This document shows, in pieces, positions 34,970-45,275 of a DNA stretch of 64,000 nucleotides. The stretch covers positions 3,549,732 through 3,613,731 of the forward strand of contig LNGK01000003.1 in NCBI GenBank assembly GCA_001510575.1, in the 5' to 3' direction. Both the position numbers and the translations under genes were made by a program. The first letter of the stretch is position 1, and the number at the start of each line of letters is the position of its first letter. This DNA is from Knoxdaviesia capensis (Eukaryota > Ascomycota > Sordariomycetes > Microascales > Gondwanamycetaceae). The notes beneath the pieces were generated by a model. The model had not been told where the DNA came from. It did not search any database and was given only the letters and a program-made list of their open reading frames with translations.

Positions 34970-35006
34970 CTACACCAACTATTATCAAGATAATAGTTTG
35001 GTGTAG
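34970..35006. repeat. Near-perfect 17-bp inverted repeat
   Basis: CTACACCAACTATTATC at 34970-34986 and GATAATAGTTTGGTGTAG at 34989-35006 are reverse complements apart from one extra base. The spacer is two bases. It would form a tight hairpin in DNA or RNA. Confidence 0.85.
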
Positions 35007-35336
35007 GTGATAGCTCTGATTAATAGTGATGCTCGTAATCTTCTTAATAAGAGTGATAATTCGATGACGATAGAAATCGGGGAATTGGAAAAAGCATGAA
35101 CGAGGGGATGGCTAACACACACAAAAAAAAGTATGTTAGGGGAAAAAAGAATTTGGAAGAGAGAGGAAACGAAAGAAGGATGTGGGAGAGAGAGAAAGAG
35201 AAAGAAAAAGGTGAAGTTGGATGAAAATAAAAGATGGTTAAGCAACGAAGCTTTGGCAAGGCTGTTGTTGTTTTGCTACTAGGATTTATTTGATTTTATT
35301 TTTTGCTTTTATTTTGTTTTATTTTTGGCTTGGTTT

Positions 35337-35368
35337 GCTATCCCAAGATATTATTATATTGGGATAGC
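35337..35368. repeat. 10-bp perfect inverted repeat
   Basis: GCTATCCCAA (35337-35346) and TTGGGATAGC (35359-35368) flank an AT-only core except for one G. It lies in the same AT-rich segment as the hairpin near 35.0 kb. Confidence 0.8.
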
Positions 35369-35554
35369 TTATGGTAGTACTGATATTATAGAGGGCGTTT
35401 TATTTTTTAGTGGTAGTGGCTTAGGTACCTTGGCCTGAGAAGCTATATGGATTTAGTACATTGATTTCTAAACACTATATATATCACACTACAGGTACCT
35501 AACTATGTGCCAAACAGGACCTCTATGAAGGCGGGGGACATAATTGGTTTTTTT

Positions 35555-35578
35555 GGGGGGGGGGTTTTTTGGGGGGGG
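35555..35578 (+). repeat. G10-T6-G8 tract
   Basis: Ten G, six T and eight G in a row, preceded by seven T. Such a tract could form a G-quadruplex or be a replication or assembly trouble spot. Confidence 0.8.
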
Positions 35579-35931
35579 AAAGCTTAAGCACATGTTTTTC
35601 GCCTAAGGTGTCAGGAATTAACAGTACGTACCATTGCCTTGATTTTAATACTTGTGAGGAGCTTTCTCTTAGGCCCAAAAGTACAGATTCAGGAAATCAA
35701 GTCAACTTTACTAGTGCATACCACAAATACGAAGAATGAGAGTATTTTTTAAGGACTTTATATGAATAAGGAATCATTAAGGAAGGATATAGAAGCCGAA
35801 GAGGGGGAATATGTGGAAAATGAATTCTAGGTGCTATGCTAGGTATAGGGTACATGTACTATAGTTATGTTGGCACATACGGGGAAAGGTGTAACTGCTC
35901 CAGGCAGCAGATTGACTTTTGCCAGTAGGTC

Positions 35932-35951
35932 GGGTTAGGGTTAGGGTTGGG
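35932..35951 (+). repeat. Short interstitial TTAGGG array
   Basis: GGGTTAGGGTTAGGGTTGGG, about three telomere-type units with the last one degenerate. It is too short for a telomere; it may be an interstitial remnant or a telobox-protein site. Confidence 0.7.
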
Positions 35952-37284
35952 TCCATGTAGAGCTTGCAAGCTTCAAGTATGCAGACGTGAGTTGGCAACT
36001 GAGCATTAAGTTGAGCCAATGAGCTCTAAAGTGTATGAATTTTAGAGTCTATGGCTTTTGTGCTTCTCGTGACGTTGATGGTGATATATGGCTCATCAGG
36101 GATTCAACAGAATCTACAGAAATCCGACTGTCTACACCTGCTGGTTGGTATAGTTGAGGGATCCACGGAAGCTTGACGTCTGACGCAAGAGTGAATCTGT
36201 ATTCTTGCTTAATTCCTTTCTGAAGAGTCTGCATGTACACAGCCTGGCGTAAAATGCACTCATAATCTATGTGACCTCTGCATAGACGAGGCTCGGGTGG
36301 ATGAACAGCACCCATACAGGAGAAATTGGTCTTCACTGGGAAGTCACCAACGACCAAGCATCACCATTCGTTAACTCTGATACCCAGGCGTTTCAAGCAC
36401 CTGGTTGTGAGTTGCGCAATAGAATCAAGACGACGGTATACGCCCATTCATGGCTATGTTGTATAGCTCGTGACTGTTATGTGGCTTCAACCAGTCGGTA
36501 GGGCTCTGCCCGGCCTCATCGAATCGACTGAAGGACTCTCTCCGAACTTGTTCTAGCTCGGTAGCCAGATGATAGAAAGAAAGTCAGTTAGTGAAACTAA
36601 TGGCCGAGGATGTCGAGAGCAAGATATTTCCAGACACAGAAAGAAATACCCAGTATTCGTGATTTGCTTGCACCAGACAGGTGAAGAAGGGAAAAAAGGC
36701 AACGAAGCTCGGCTGAGGACTTGGAGCCGCGAAAACCCTAACATTGAACCGAATAGAAGAGAGAGACGCCGCCACGGAGCTAACGAGCGGGTTTCTGATT
36801 CATGAGAGAAGTCAGTCCGTTGATCCAGTTCTAGATGCTACTCTCTGTAAACATAATTCCACAAGCATTCGGAAGTACCTTACTGAAACTCGGCAAAACT
36901 GGAGACACGGCAAGAGTCAAGTGCTTAAGGGTTAGGGTTGTCCCTTTCCACCTTTTTATGTGGTCCGCCAAACCACTTAAGTTTTGCACAAATCTTCATC
37001 AACTTATTCGGTCCACCGTGAGGACGAGAACAACAAATCCTTTTCTTCGAGGAGAAACACTAATATCCAGAAACGTCAAATTGCAAATCACGTGCCGCTT
37101 ATGGCGCATAACTCTCCCTAAAATCCGGTTCTACCATCCTCTTAATCAATCAGACTGGCCTTCGGTGACGACGACGGGCGAGCCAGCTGAGAAGTGAAGA
37201 AACGAAACGGAGAAGACTTTGCCAAACAGCCTTGTGCTACCATGCACCCACCCTTCATCCAGTGTTCCTCCTCCCTCACCAATC

Positions 37285-38156
37285 ATGGCCCAAACGCGCA
37301 AAAAGACAGTTTTCCAGCTAGACACGCCCTTTTCAAGCTCTCCGTGGTAATTGAACCGGTCCCTGGCTAATATATTTGAGATCTATCGGTACTAACATGC
37401 CCCGCTTGCAGGCCGGAAGTATCTGCTGAACACCAAGATGTTCTGTTGGAGCTGCTCTGTCGGTATGGGCGAAGAAGACCAAACACCTCACCTGCTAGTC
37501 CTTCCACTTGAGTCTCGTTTGCTAACGACTCTTCTTTCAATAGACTCATTGGCCCCATCGGCCAGTACAGGCAGAACTATGTTCACCCTTCGAAAGGCAG
37601 CAAATCCAAGAAACGGCCACGCTCCCCTAGTCCCATGAAGCAATCGGCGGACAGAAAGGGCTCTTCCCATACACCACAGCCGGGCAGTCTCTCCAGCCGT
37701 CCGCCTCCTCCCGAGGTCTCCAAGCACATAGATGTCGGCCTGAGTGTAATCACCCGGAACTTGAACGAGGCTGGCCCTCCAACTGCCCCAACCGCCCCCT
37801 ACGCGGTTGTCTTCGTTGCCCGGTCGGGCCAAGCCACAGCTTTCCACTCGCACTTCCCGCAGATGGTCCACACTGCCTCTCATGGCCTGGATCACCCCGT
37901 GAGGCTGGTTGGCTTCTCGAAAGCATGTGGTGACCGTTTGTGTGAGGCTCTCGGCCTGCCCCGTGTGTCGTCGGTTGCCGTCCGCTGTGATGCGCCGAAT
38001 TCAAAGGCTCTGGTTGAGTATGTCCGAGAGCATGTCCCTCTTGTGTCTGCTCCATGGCTCCAAGCCACTCCGGATTCCCTGAAGTACCTGCAGCCGAACA
38101 TCCTCTCAAGAGAAACAACTATTGGGACCAAACCCCAGAAGAAGCCAGCTCAGTAG
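37285..38156 (+). CDS. POP3: RNase P/RNase MRP subunit POP3, 3 exons
   Basis: Exons 37285-37346, 37412-37462 and 37544-38156 encode 241 residues. Introns of 65 and 81 bp have branch points ACTAAC and GCTAAC and acceptors GCAG and ATAG. The N-terminus contains KKTVFQLDTPFSSSPWPEVS, then QDVLLELLCRLIGPIGQYRQ, the hallmark of fungal Pop3. A basic stretch (SKSKKRPRSPSP) follows, then an L7Ae-like fold (DVGLSVITRNLNE, YAVVFVARSG, RLVGFSKACGDRLCEALGLP). Pop3 is a protein subunit of the RNA-based enzymes that mature tRNA 5' ends (RNase P) and pre-rRNA (RNase MRP). The two tiny exons mean automated gene finders may truncate it. Confidence 0.9.
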
Positions 38157-39307
38157 GGCCTGGCAAGAAATCACATTAGCAGATCCATCGTACCATTGCC
38201 TTCTCCTTTATATAACACCTAGCTCAACCCATACTCCATACCTCATACAAACGTCTCTCTCTATCCAGTTCCTTTAACATCCTTCTTAACTCATTTATTC
38301 TTCCTTTATAAAGGTAGGCCTCTAACATAATGTCCGCCATTATGGGTCCCACCTACAGCTATGACTCTGATTTTCTGGTATCGGAAGGAACAACCAAGTT
38401 GGACAGGGTGCCTTCCTCATTTCACAAAACCCGATGCATTTGCTGAGATATCACGTTAAGGAGCATATATTCGACTTTGGCCGCCTTTTTATTCCATGTG
38501 AAAGCCCTAATCTGAATAATAATTGCCCACATCTTTTGCGAAACTTCCATTTTTCCCTAAGGAACAGAGTGCACCTCAACCACATCTCTTGATCACCAAT
38601 TCCCACCCACTTCTTTGGCACTTCCGTGAAAGAATCATCGATTTGGACGTAATTTCATCGAAATCTTGAGGCCTTCCTTATTCTCACATTATCTAGGCTA
38701 TTCTAGATCATTAATAGGAAGCACTTCGGGATTGCCTTTTGGAGTATCTGTGCCTGCAATCTCATACGTGTGCACTCACACACGCACGAATACAGGTTCA
38801 CCTTAATAGAAAGCGAAAGCAGATCGTGATATCTTGACCGCCGTCTTCATCGTCGTCGTCGCCGTCAGGCTCCGCTTGTCCAAGCGCTTCATCAATTCAA
38901 AGTTTCTTTTCCTCAGAATTGTTTTTCCTTCTCTTTTTGTCCCTCTTCTCTCTTCATATTCCTGTTCCAAGTTGTGATCCTTTTCGCAAATTCTCCCTTC
39001 CTCACACCAAAGAGAAAGCAGACAACAAAAGACAAAACCATTGAGCTTCACATCTCACTCAAAGCTTGATCATCATCACCAGAAACACTTCGCTCTCTCT
39101 CCAGGTCACCACCAGTTTGGCTTCGGTATTCCCTCCATCTGGAATATCAGGTAGGCCAAGGAAAAGAAAAGTATCTTTCCAACCAGACATAACCGGCAGG
39201 GACTTCGGTAAGTTCTGTCTGCTCCAGAGTCACTGCGCCTCTTCCATGATGAGGACCCTCTGCTAACCACAGATGCATGTTTCCTCTCAACCAGCGCGAT
39301 AGTCAAG
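38157..39307. other. Spacer and spliced leader region of the Q-rich gene
   Basis: The last 600 bp look like a CT-rich promoter and leader. A probable 5' untranslated intron runs 39208-39294 (GTAAGT, GCTAAC branch, CCAG), ending 14 bases before the ATG. No other gene is seen. Confidence 0.5.
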
Positions 39308-41828
39308 ATGCCGCCCAAACCCAACGAGGCCGAACAGCTCCGACTGAAGCAGATAACAGCTGCACGGGAGCTGCAGTCGATGTTCAAGAAGGGGGGCCCA
39401 GCTGGCCCGCCGCCTCGGCAAGGACATCTCAACGCAGGCCCCTACCGTGGCGGTGATGCTCGTCTGCAGGGCCAAGGCCATGGAAAACCTCAGGCTATGG
39501 GCTTTGCTCCAAATGGCGGTTTCACTGGTGGTTACGGACGTGGTTCAGGTCCTGGTCCTGCATATGGAGCTGGTCGTGGTAAGTAGGATATGGTCAATCT
39601 TCTGTCCTGAACAGCATATCAATCAATCATGGATACTGACAAACCTGATTTCTAGGCCACAATTTCAAGGCTCATAAGATTCAAGAGGAGTTTATCATGG
39701 AAGAACTGGCATGTGCCAGAGTGGGCTCGGCCCTTGTTAGCTGGCTCATGGAAGGTGCTCAGGAGGTCAACGGAAAGGTTGATGGAAAGAATGGAAAGAA
39801 TGGAAAGATGGTAAGTTTATTGTCCCCAAACAAGATTACGTGGGAAAGAAATATCACATGCCCCAAGCCCCACGAGCACACGCACGAAAACACATATCGT
39901 GGGTTTCTCAAAAACAAAAAAAAAAAAAACAAAAAGAACAAAAAAACAAAAGAGGCAACGACCCCCCTAAAAAGCAAAAGCCCAGCCCACACACAATGGT
40001 ATTTCTTTTTCCCGTCAACAACTCTCTCTAACGACAATTCCTTCTTCTCTCCAAACCCCAGATTCCCACTCGAAGCTCTCAACCTACATCTTCTCCCACC
40101 GAGGGCATCGACGATTCCCATACCCAACATCCTCCTTCCTCAACTAATACCTCCATTGATCTCACTGCCGAAGAAGAAGACATGGCTCGCAAGAAGTCAA
40201 AGCAGCAGAAGGCCCAGGCTATTGAAGCCATCATTAAGGAGTCTCAGGCTATCACCGCTGCCCTCAAGGAGTCTCAGGCTATCACCGCCGCCCTCAAGGA
40301 GTCTCAGACTATGGCTGATGCCCTCAAGGATTCCAAGGCTGATCCTACTCCCCAGCAGCCCCCCAACAAGGAGGTGCAGCAGCCTAAGCAGGAGGCAAAG
40401 CAGCAGCCTCAGAAGCAGGCTGCGAAGCAGGCCCCTCAGCAGCCGCAGCAGCAGCAGCAGCCGGCCTCAAAGCCGGCCGCCAAACAGCAGCAGGGCCCGC
40501 AGCAAAGCCAGAAGCAGGCTGCTAAGCAGCAATCCCCTCAGAAGCAGGCTGCTAAACAGCCTGCCCAGCCTGTCAAGTCAAAGCAGGCTGCCACTGCTGC
40601 TGAGAAGCCTGGCACCACTGCCTCGTCTGATGCATTGATCGCTGAGATCAAGCTTCTTCAGGATCAAATTAAGAAGCTCCGGGAAGCTCATGAGCGCCAG
40701 TCCAAGGCTGAAAAGGCTGCTTCCAACGTCAAGGTTCCTGCTTGCGCGCCCGAGCCTGTCCCCGTGGCCGAACCCAAGCCTACCGCTTCGCAAGCCAAAC
40801 TCATCGACGTCAATCCGATGGATCTTCCCATTGAGGTCGGAATCCCTCCGGGTCATTCCATGACCAACGAACAGATCGAGCGTTCGGTCCTGGGCTTTGC
40901 CCTTCACTCGGATCCTAAGGTTGCATTCGACTCTCTGAACGAGGCCCAGCTTGAACTTTTGCTTGCTGCCGGCTGGACTCTGTCGGCCGAACCGTACGAG
41001 GCCAAGGTTGAAACCGTGACCGACCTCATGGACTTTGTCGATTTGATGGATCTTGACGATGCCCCTGCCATCCCTCAGGAGCCCCTTTTTGCGAAGCCGG
41101 CCGCTGGGTCCATTCAGGATGCCTTTTCGCTGTGGGACACCGGCTCTGCGTCCCTCCAGCCGGCCATGCAGCCCACCCCGAAGCCGGCTGTCATGCAGTC
41201 GCCCGTCAAACCGGCCCTGCAGTCGCCTATCAAGCCGACCATGAGTCTGGCATTTAATGGCACGTCGTTCGCCAAGGCCGAGAATGGTGAAACTGCGAAG
41301 GTGAACGGATTTCGTCCCAGCTTTGATATGAAGAAGGCTGTCATGGCAAACCCGTTTGCCCCCAGTGGATCGAAGATTGAGTTTGCTGCCACGCAAGCCC
41401 CCATTGTCACGTCGCCTACCCGCCACGTTCTGGCTTCCAACGAGGATAGGGGCCAACGCTGCCGCTGCACGAAGTACCTGGAGACCGAAACTCTCCGCGG
41501 CCTTGCCGACTCCAAGTGGGCTTCTCCCGGAATGAAGCACCCCGGCCATTTCTCAAGTGTCGAGGTCATGAATCACACCAATGAGGAGTGCCCCATCTAC
41601 CGGGAGTGGTTTGAGGCGCACCCCCTGGAATCGGGCGGCAACCCGGCCGAGCACAACGGCACCTATGACGAGTTCCACCTCGTCACTCCTGGCTCGACTC
41701 CGGCCTTTGGCGCTGGAACCTCTCAGGAGACTCCCAGACCGTTTACTGGACAGCCTGCTGTTCCGGCCAAGCCCACCGCTGCTCCCCAGCAGGGCCAGGG
41801 CCTTGCTGCCTCTCGCTGGGGCAAATAA
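39308..41828 (+). CDS. Q-rich protein of unknown function, 3 exons
   Basis: Exons 39308-39578, 39656-39810 and 40062-41828 encode 730 residues. Splice sites are GTAAGT/CTAG and GTAAGT/CCCAG, and phases close. Exon 1 encodes MPPKPNEAEQLRLKQITAAR then Gly/Pro-rich sequence. Exon 2 encodes a helical block (AHKIQEEFIMEELACARVGS). Exon 3 begins in a disordered part, then about three 10-residue repeats of KESQAITAAL type near residue 195, and a Gln/Ala/Pro-rich run. A heptad-like segment (LIAEIKLLQDQIKKLREAHE) may be a coiled coil. The last about 150 residues have conserved-looking text (CRCTKYLETETLRGLADSKW, HTNEECPIYREWFEAHP). The family is not recognised. Confidence 0.8.
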
Positions 41829-42728
41829 GCCACCACCACCAGCCAGATCAGACCATACCACCAGATCTGCCTCCCCCGATCTCTGAGGAGACTTTTGCCA
41901 GCTCGTTCTGGCCCCGCAGGTGTGATCAGTGGTTGGTTCTGCTTCTGGAAGTTTGGCTCAGTGATTCCAGAAATATTCTCGAATCCCAGCCCCCCCCCTT
42001 TGGACGAATGATACCCACATGCGACGATGTTTACGGTTTTCCCCCTTTTTCAACCTCCTTTTTTCCGGCTCACCTTTTTCCATTTTCGTTCTTTTCCGAT
42101 TCGCGCCTTTTTTTTCCTGCTTCGTTTTCCTTTTCGGTCTTTTTTTCGCTTCTGGCCTCGGTTTCTCCATGGTCGTTGCAGGCAGTGTCTTCGGGTTCTT
42201 TTTTGTTTGTGATGCCAGTGGCTCGCCAGTCCTTTTCTTCTTCTCTCGGGAGGTGATTTGGCTCTGGATTTTGCCCTCGGGTCATGGTAGACAGGGTTTC
42301 ACGTCCGAATAGTCCATGAATTGATACGCCTTTTTTTTATTCGCAAGTGCAAAGTGTTCTCGTTGCTTTTTTTAAATTCGAAAGGTCCTGTTTTCCATTT
42401 GAGTTTCCATGTTTCTAGTTCCCAAAAGGGGTAATTACCTATGCTGCTTTTTTAAGTAGGACAGATAGATCATAGGTATCACGCAGTTAATTAATAACCG
42501 TGAGTTTTAAGTTGTTCTTTTTATTTTTTTCATTCACCCGCAGCCGCTACATCGAAGTTCATGATCATCACGAGTACTGACTTTTTTTTATATCAACCTG
42601 TAGCTTCATCTCGGCTCATGATATTCTATCGTAGCTAGACGCAATCTATTGCTTTGTGATCCAGATTTAGAAAAAAGAAAACTCGAAGATCGCTTCAACG
42701 GCAAAGACAGAAGAAAAAAAATCAGTAT
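41829..42728. other. Convergent 3' spacer
   Basis: A 900-bp T-rich stretch between convergent stop codons, with many T runs. It should contain both 3' untranslated regions. No gene is supported. Confidence 0.5.
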
Positions 42729-44891
42729 CTACATCTCCCGGCTCATCCCCTTCTCCAGCATAGCCACGCCCTCTCTCACGGCGGGCGAGAAGTGCTTGCG
42801 CAGGATCTCGCCCTCCCACACGGTCGCCGCAAACGGATTCGATGCGCCCACGGTCCGGCTCAGGGGCAGGAAGGTCCCATCGCCCTTGCGCTCGGAGGTG
42901 TTCCACAGGGCGGCGACCTTGCGGGAGTGCGAGTCGGCGACGTCGGCGAGCAGGGCCAGCACGGCGCGGCACGACTTCTCGGGCATGTGCATGGAGGCCG
43001 ACATGAGCTGCTTGGCGAAGGCGGCGATGGTCACGGGCGGCACGGAGCGGATGTTCCACGCGGGGAGCAGCACCGCGGTCAGGCAGCGGATCAGGAGCAC
43101 GGTGGTGGTCTGCAGGTTGACGCGGTTCGCGGCGGTGGCGGACAGTCTGCTGTTGGTGTTGGGGTCGCCCGAGGCGGTGGGGTCGCGCATGTGGGTTCTG
43201 GAGGTCCTCTCCAGGTCCGGGTTCGTCGAGAGCGCGAGCAGGCTGCGGTACAGGTGGGTGGAGAAGAACGACAGGTCGAGGTGCAGCGTCGAGCGCGAGT
43301 TGTGGGCGTCCTGGCCGGCGAGCAGCGCGAACGCGGTGGCATTGCAGAGCAGCGACTCGCGCGTGGTGTTGCGCACGGGAGCCTCGTTGTCGTCGTCTTC
43401 GTCGTTGTCGCCCGCCGGCTCGCCATCTTCGTCCTCGGCCTTGGGCTCGGCCTCGCCGGCCTGGATGGCGGCATCCTCCTCGCTGTGGCGGATCAGGTCC
43501 TTCAGCGCCTCGAGCAGGTCGCCGAAGAAGTCCTGGTTGATCAGGTGGGCGTACTTCGCCAGGCCCTCCAGCACGGCGCCCATCAGCTGCGGCACACGCA
43601 TCTTCAGGATGCGGAAGTAGGTAGCAAACACCAGCTTGAGCGTCTCCGACTGCTGGTACTCGCGCTCTTCGTGCGACACCACCGCCTCCGCCTGGGCCAT
43701 GTCGCGGTCGAGGTCCTTCTGCTCGCGGCGGGCCTTGCGCTCCTTCTTGGTCAGAAACTCCTGCTTCTCCTTGTCGCGGCGCGCCTTCTTCTCTTTGCGC
43801 GACTCGGCCGTCTGCTCGACCGCGTCCTGCGACGCCTTGCCCGAGAACTCCGACAGCAGCCGCAGGTCCAGGAACAGGTTGACCACGCTCTCGTCGACCT
43901 GGTACTCGCGCGCGCGCATCATCTTGCACAGCACCGACACGGCCTCCAGCGCGGGGCGGCCCTCCTCGTCCTCGCGGAAGAGGTTGCGCAGCGCGTTCAG
44001 ACACTGCACGAAGTCGTCGTCGACCGTGCGCCGGCTCAGCTTCCACACCACAATCTTGATCAGGTCGCCGCGGAAGTTGAAGTGCGGCACGCTGTTCAGC
44101 AGCGTGCAGGCGCAGTTGATCGCAATGCTGCCGACAGACTTCTTCTTTTTCTTGCGCAGCCCGGCCGCCGGCGCCGGCCCCGCCTGCGGGCCGGCCTTGG
44201 CGAACTGGTGCAGCTTGGTCAGGTAGTTCTTGTAGCCGACCACCAGCGACTGCTCGTACGCCCGCAGCCGCCGCACGTCTTTCGACAGCTTCTCGGGCGG
44301 GCCGTCCTCGGCCTGCGCGCGTATGCGGTACCCCGGGATGACGTCCTTGTACACCGCCATCTGCGTGATCAGCGCCAGCTTCTGGATCGCCGGGATCTTC
44401 GACTCGCCGATGCGCGCCAGCTGCTTGAAGGCGCCCGGGTGCTCCTCGGGGTCGGTGTTCAGCGACAGCGCAATCTTCGCCAGCTCCTCCTGGGCGTTCC
44501 GGATCTGCTGCGGCTCGGGGATGTCGGGCTTGGCCGCCGCCGCCTCCTTCGCAGCTGCCGCCGCGTCATCGTCATCGCCGCCATCTTCGTCCGCGGCCTC
44601 GGCAATCTTCTCATCCCAGTCGCCGTCCGAGTCGATCTCGTTATCGTCGTCGGCGGTGTGCACCTGCTCGATCCGGCCGTCGGCGGTCTTGATCGGGAGT
44701 CTGTTGCTCTGCTTCTCCTTCTTGCTTCGCTTCCGCGGCCGCGATTCGTAGGATTCTTCGAGGTCCCATCCCGAGGCGCTCTTCAGAAACGCTTTCTGGA
44801 TCTTGCGGGACGAGCCGCCGTTCCGCGAGCTGGAGCCGTCGGCGTCTGCTCCGGCCTTCAGTTTTCGTTTCCGCACGGGAAGTTCCGCCAT
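42729..44891 (-). CDS. NOC3: Nucleolar complex protein 3
   Basis: Single-exon protein of 720 residues. Noc3 pairs with Noc2 in the nucleolus and nucleoplasm to move and mature pre-60S ribosomal particles, and has also been linked to replication licensing in yeast. The N-terminus is basic (RKRKLKAG, RPRKRSKKEKQSNR) then acidic. The NOC3 domain begins RNAQEELAKIALSLNTDPEE and continues FKQLARIGESKIPAIQKLAL, VYKDVIPGYRIR and VVGYKNYLTKLHQF. The middle has NCACTLLNSVPHFNFRGDLI and a charged helix (ESRKEKKARRDKEKQEFL). The CBF/Mak21 domain holds FATYFRILKMRVPQLMGAVL and GLAKYAHLINQDFFGDLLEA. Its start is 384 bp from that of NIP7, in the opposite direction. Confidence 0.93.
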   Translation of the reverse strand: MAELPVRKRKLKAGADADGSSSRNGGSSRKIQKAFLKSASGWDLEESYESRPRKRSKKEKQSNRLPIKTADGRIEQVHTADDDNEIDSDGDWDEKIAEAADEDGGDDDDAAAAAKEAAAAKPDIPEPQQIRNAQEELAKIALSLNTDPEEHPGAFKQLARIGESKIPAIQKLALITQMAVYKDVIPGYRIRAQAEDGPPEKLSKDVRRLRAYEQSLVVGYKNYLTKLHQFAKAGPQAGPAPAAGLRKKKKKSVGSIAINCACTLLNSVPHFNFRGDLIKIVVWKLSRRTVDDDFVQCLNALRNLFREDEEGRPALEAVSVLCKMMRAREYQVDESVVNLFLDLRLLSEFSGKASQDAVEQTAESRKEKKARRDKEKQEFLTKKERKARREQKDLDRDMAQAEAVVSHEEREYQQSETLKLVFATYFRILKMRVPQLMGAVLEGLAKYAHLINQDFFGDLLEALKDLIRHSEEDAAIQAGEAEPKAEDEDGEPAGDNDEDDDNEAPVRNTTRESLLCNATAFALLAGQDAHNSRSTLHLDLSFFSTHLYRSLLALSTNPDLERTSRTHMRDPTASGDPNTNSRLSATAANRVNLQTTTVLLIRCLTAVLLPAWNIRSVPPVTIAAFAKQLMSASMHMPEKSCRAVLALLADVADSHSRKVAALWNTSERKGDGTFLPLSRTVGASNPFAATVWEGEILRKHFSPAVREGVAMLEKGMSREM

Positions 44892-45275
44892 GTTGTACTT
44901 GGGTTTGAGAAGACGGGAAAGGGGAATAAATCGATAGGGAAAGAAATTGGCCTAGTTTGAGGACAAATGCCGTTTGGTGGGAGTGAGAGGCTGAGAAGTT
45001 ATGCTTGTCTCGATAATGGTGGTGCGTGCAACACTGAGAAAAAAAAAAAAGGCCGGAAAACTCATCTTTTTGGTGGGGCGCACACCCTCACCGCCAAAAA
45101 GTTTCTGCTTTTCTGCCCGCAGAACCCTCACCGCCTTTAAAATATCACAACTTTTTTCCTCTCCCAAACTCTGCATGTTCCATCCCAAGACTTCACCCAG
45201 AACCACCAAGCTTCTCGACCCCTCTACACTGCCAAATCCCGTCAATTCGACCGTCTAACTCTCCATTCCGACACA
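44892..45275. promoter_or_regulatory. Shared NOC3-NIP7 divergent promoter
   Basis: A 384-bp spacer between two 60S-assembly genes. It holds two copies of CCCTCACCGCC (45085-45095 and 45125-45135). AAGATGAG on the minus strand (CTCATCTT at 45061-45068) matches the core of the PAC element known from yeast ribosome-biogenesis promoters. A run of A lies near 45040-45051. Confidence 0.5.

Larger units (their letters stand above)
34453..37284. other. 2.8-kb AT-rich gap with hairpins, G-tract and TTAGGG array
   Basis: The first 450 bp should be the protease promoter. From about 35.2 to 36.5 kb the DNA is AT-rich and holds two inverted repeats, a G10-T6-G8 tract and a short telomere-like array, each listed separately. 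A 102-codon minus-strand frame at 36049-36357 has no family likeness. The final 400 bp are the POP3 promoter, with telobox-like motifs at 36732-36742 and 36928-36940. Confidence 0.55.

Noticed and set aside
36049..36357. 102-codon minus-strand frame near the TTAGGG array
   Set aside because: No recognisable domain, no splice context and AT-rich surroundings; not enough to call a gene.
42792..44960. 722-codon open frame on the + strand opposite NOC3
   Set aside because: Leu/Arg/Val-rich antisense shadow; NOC3 motifs are unmistakable on the other strand.
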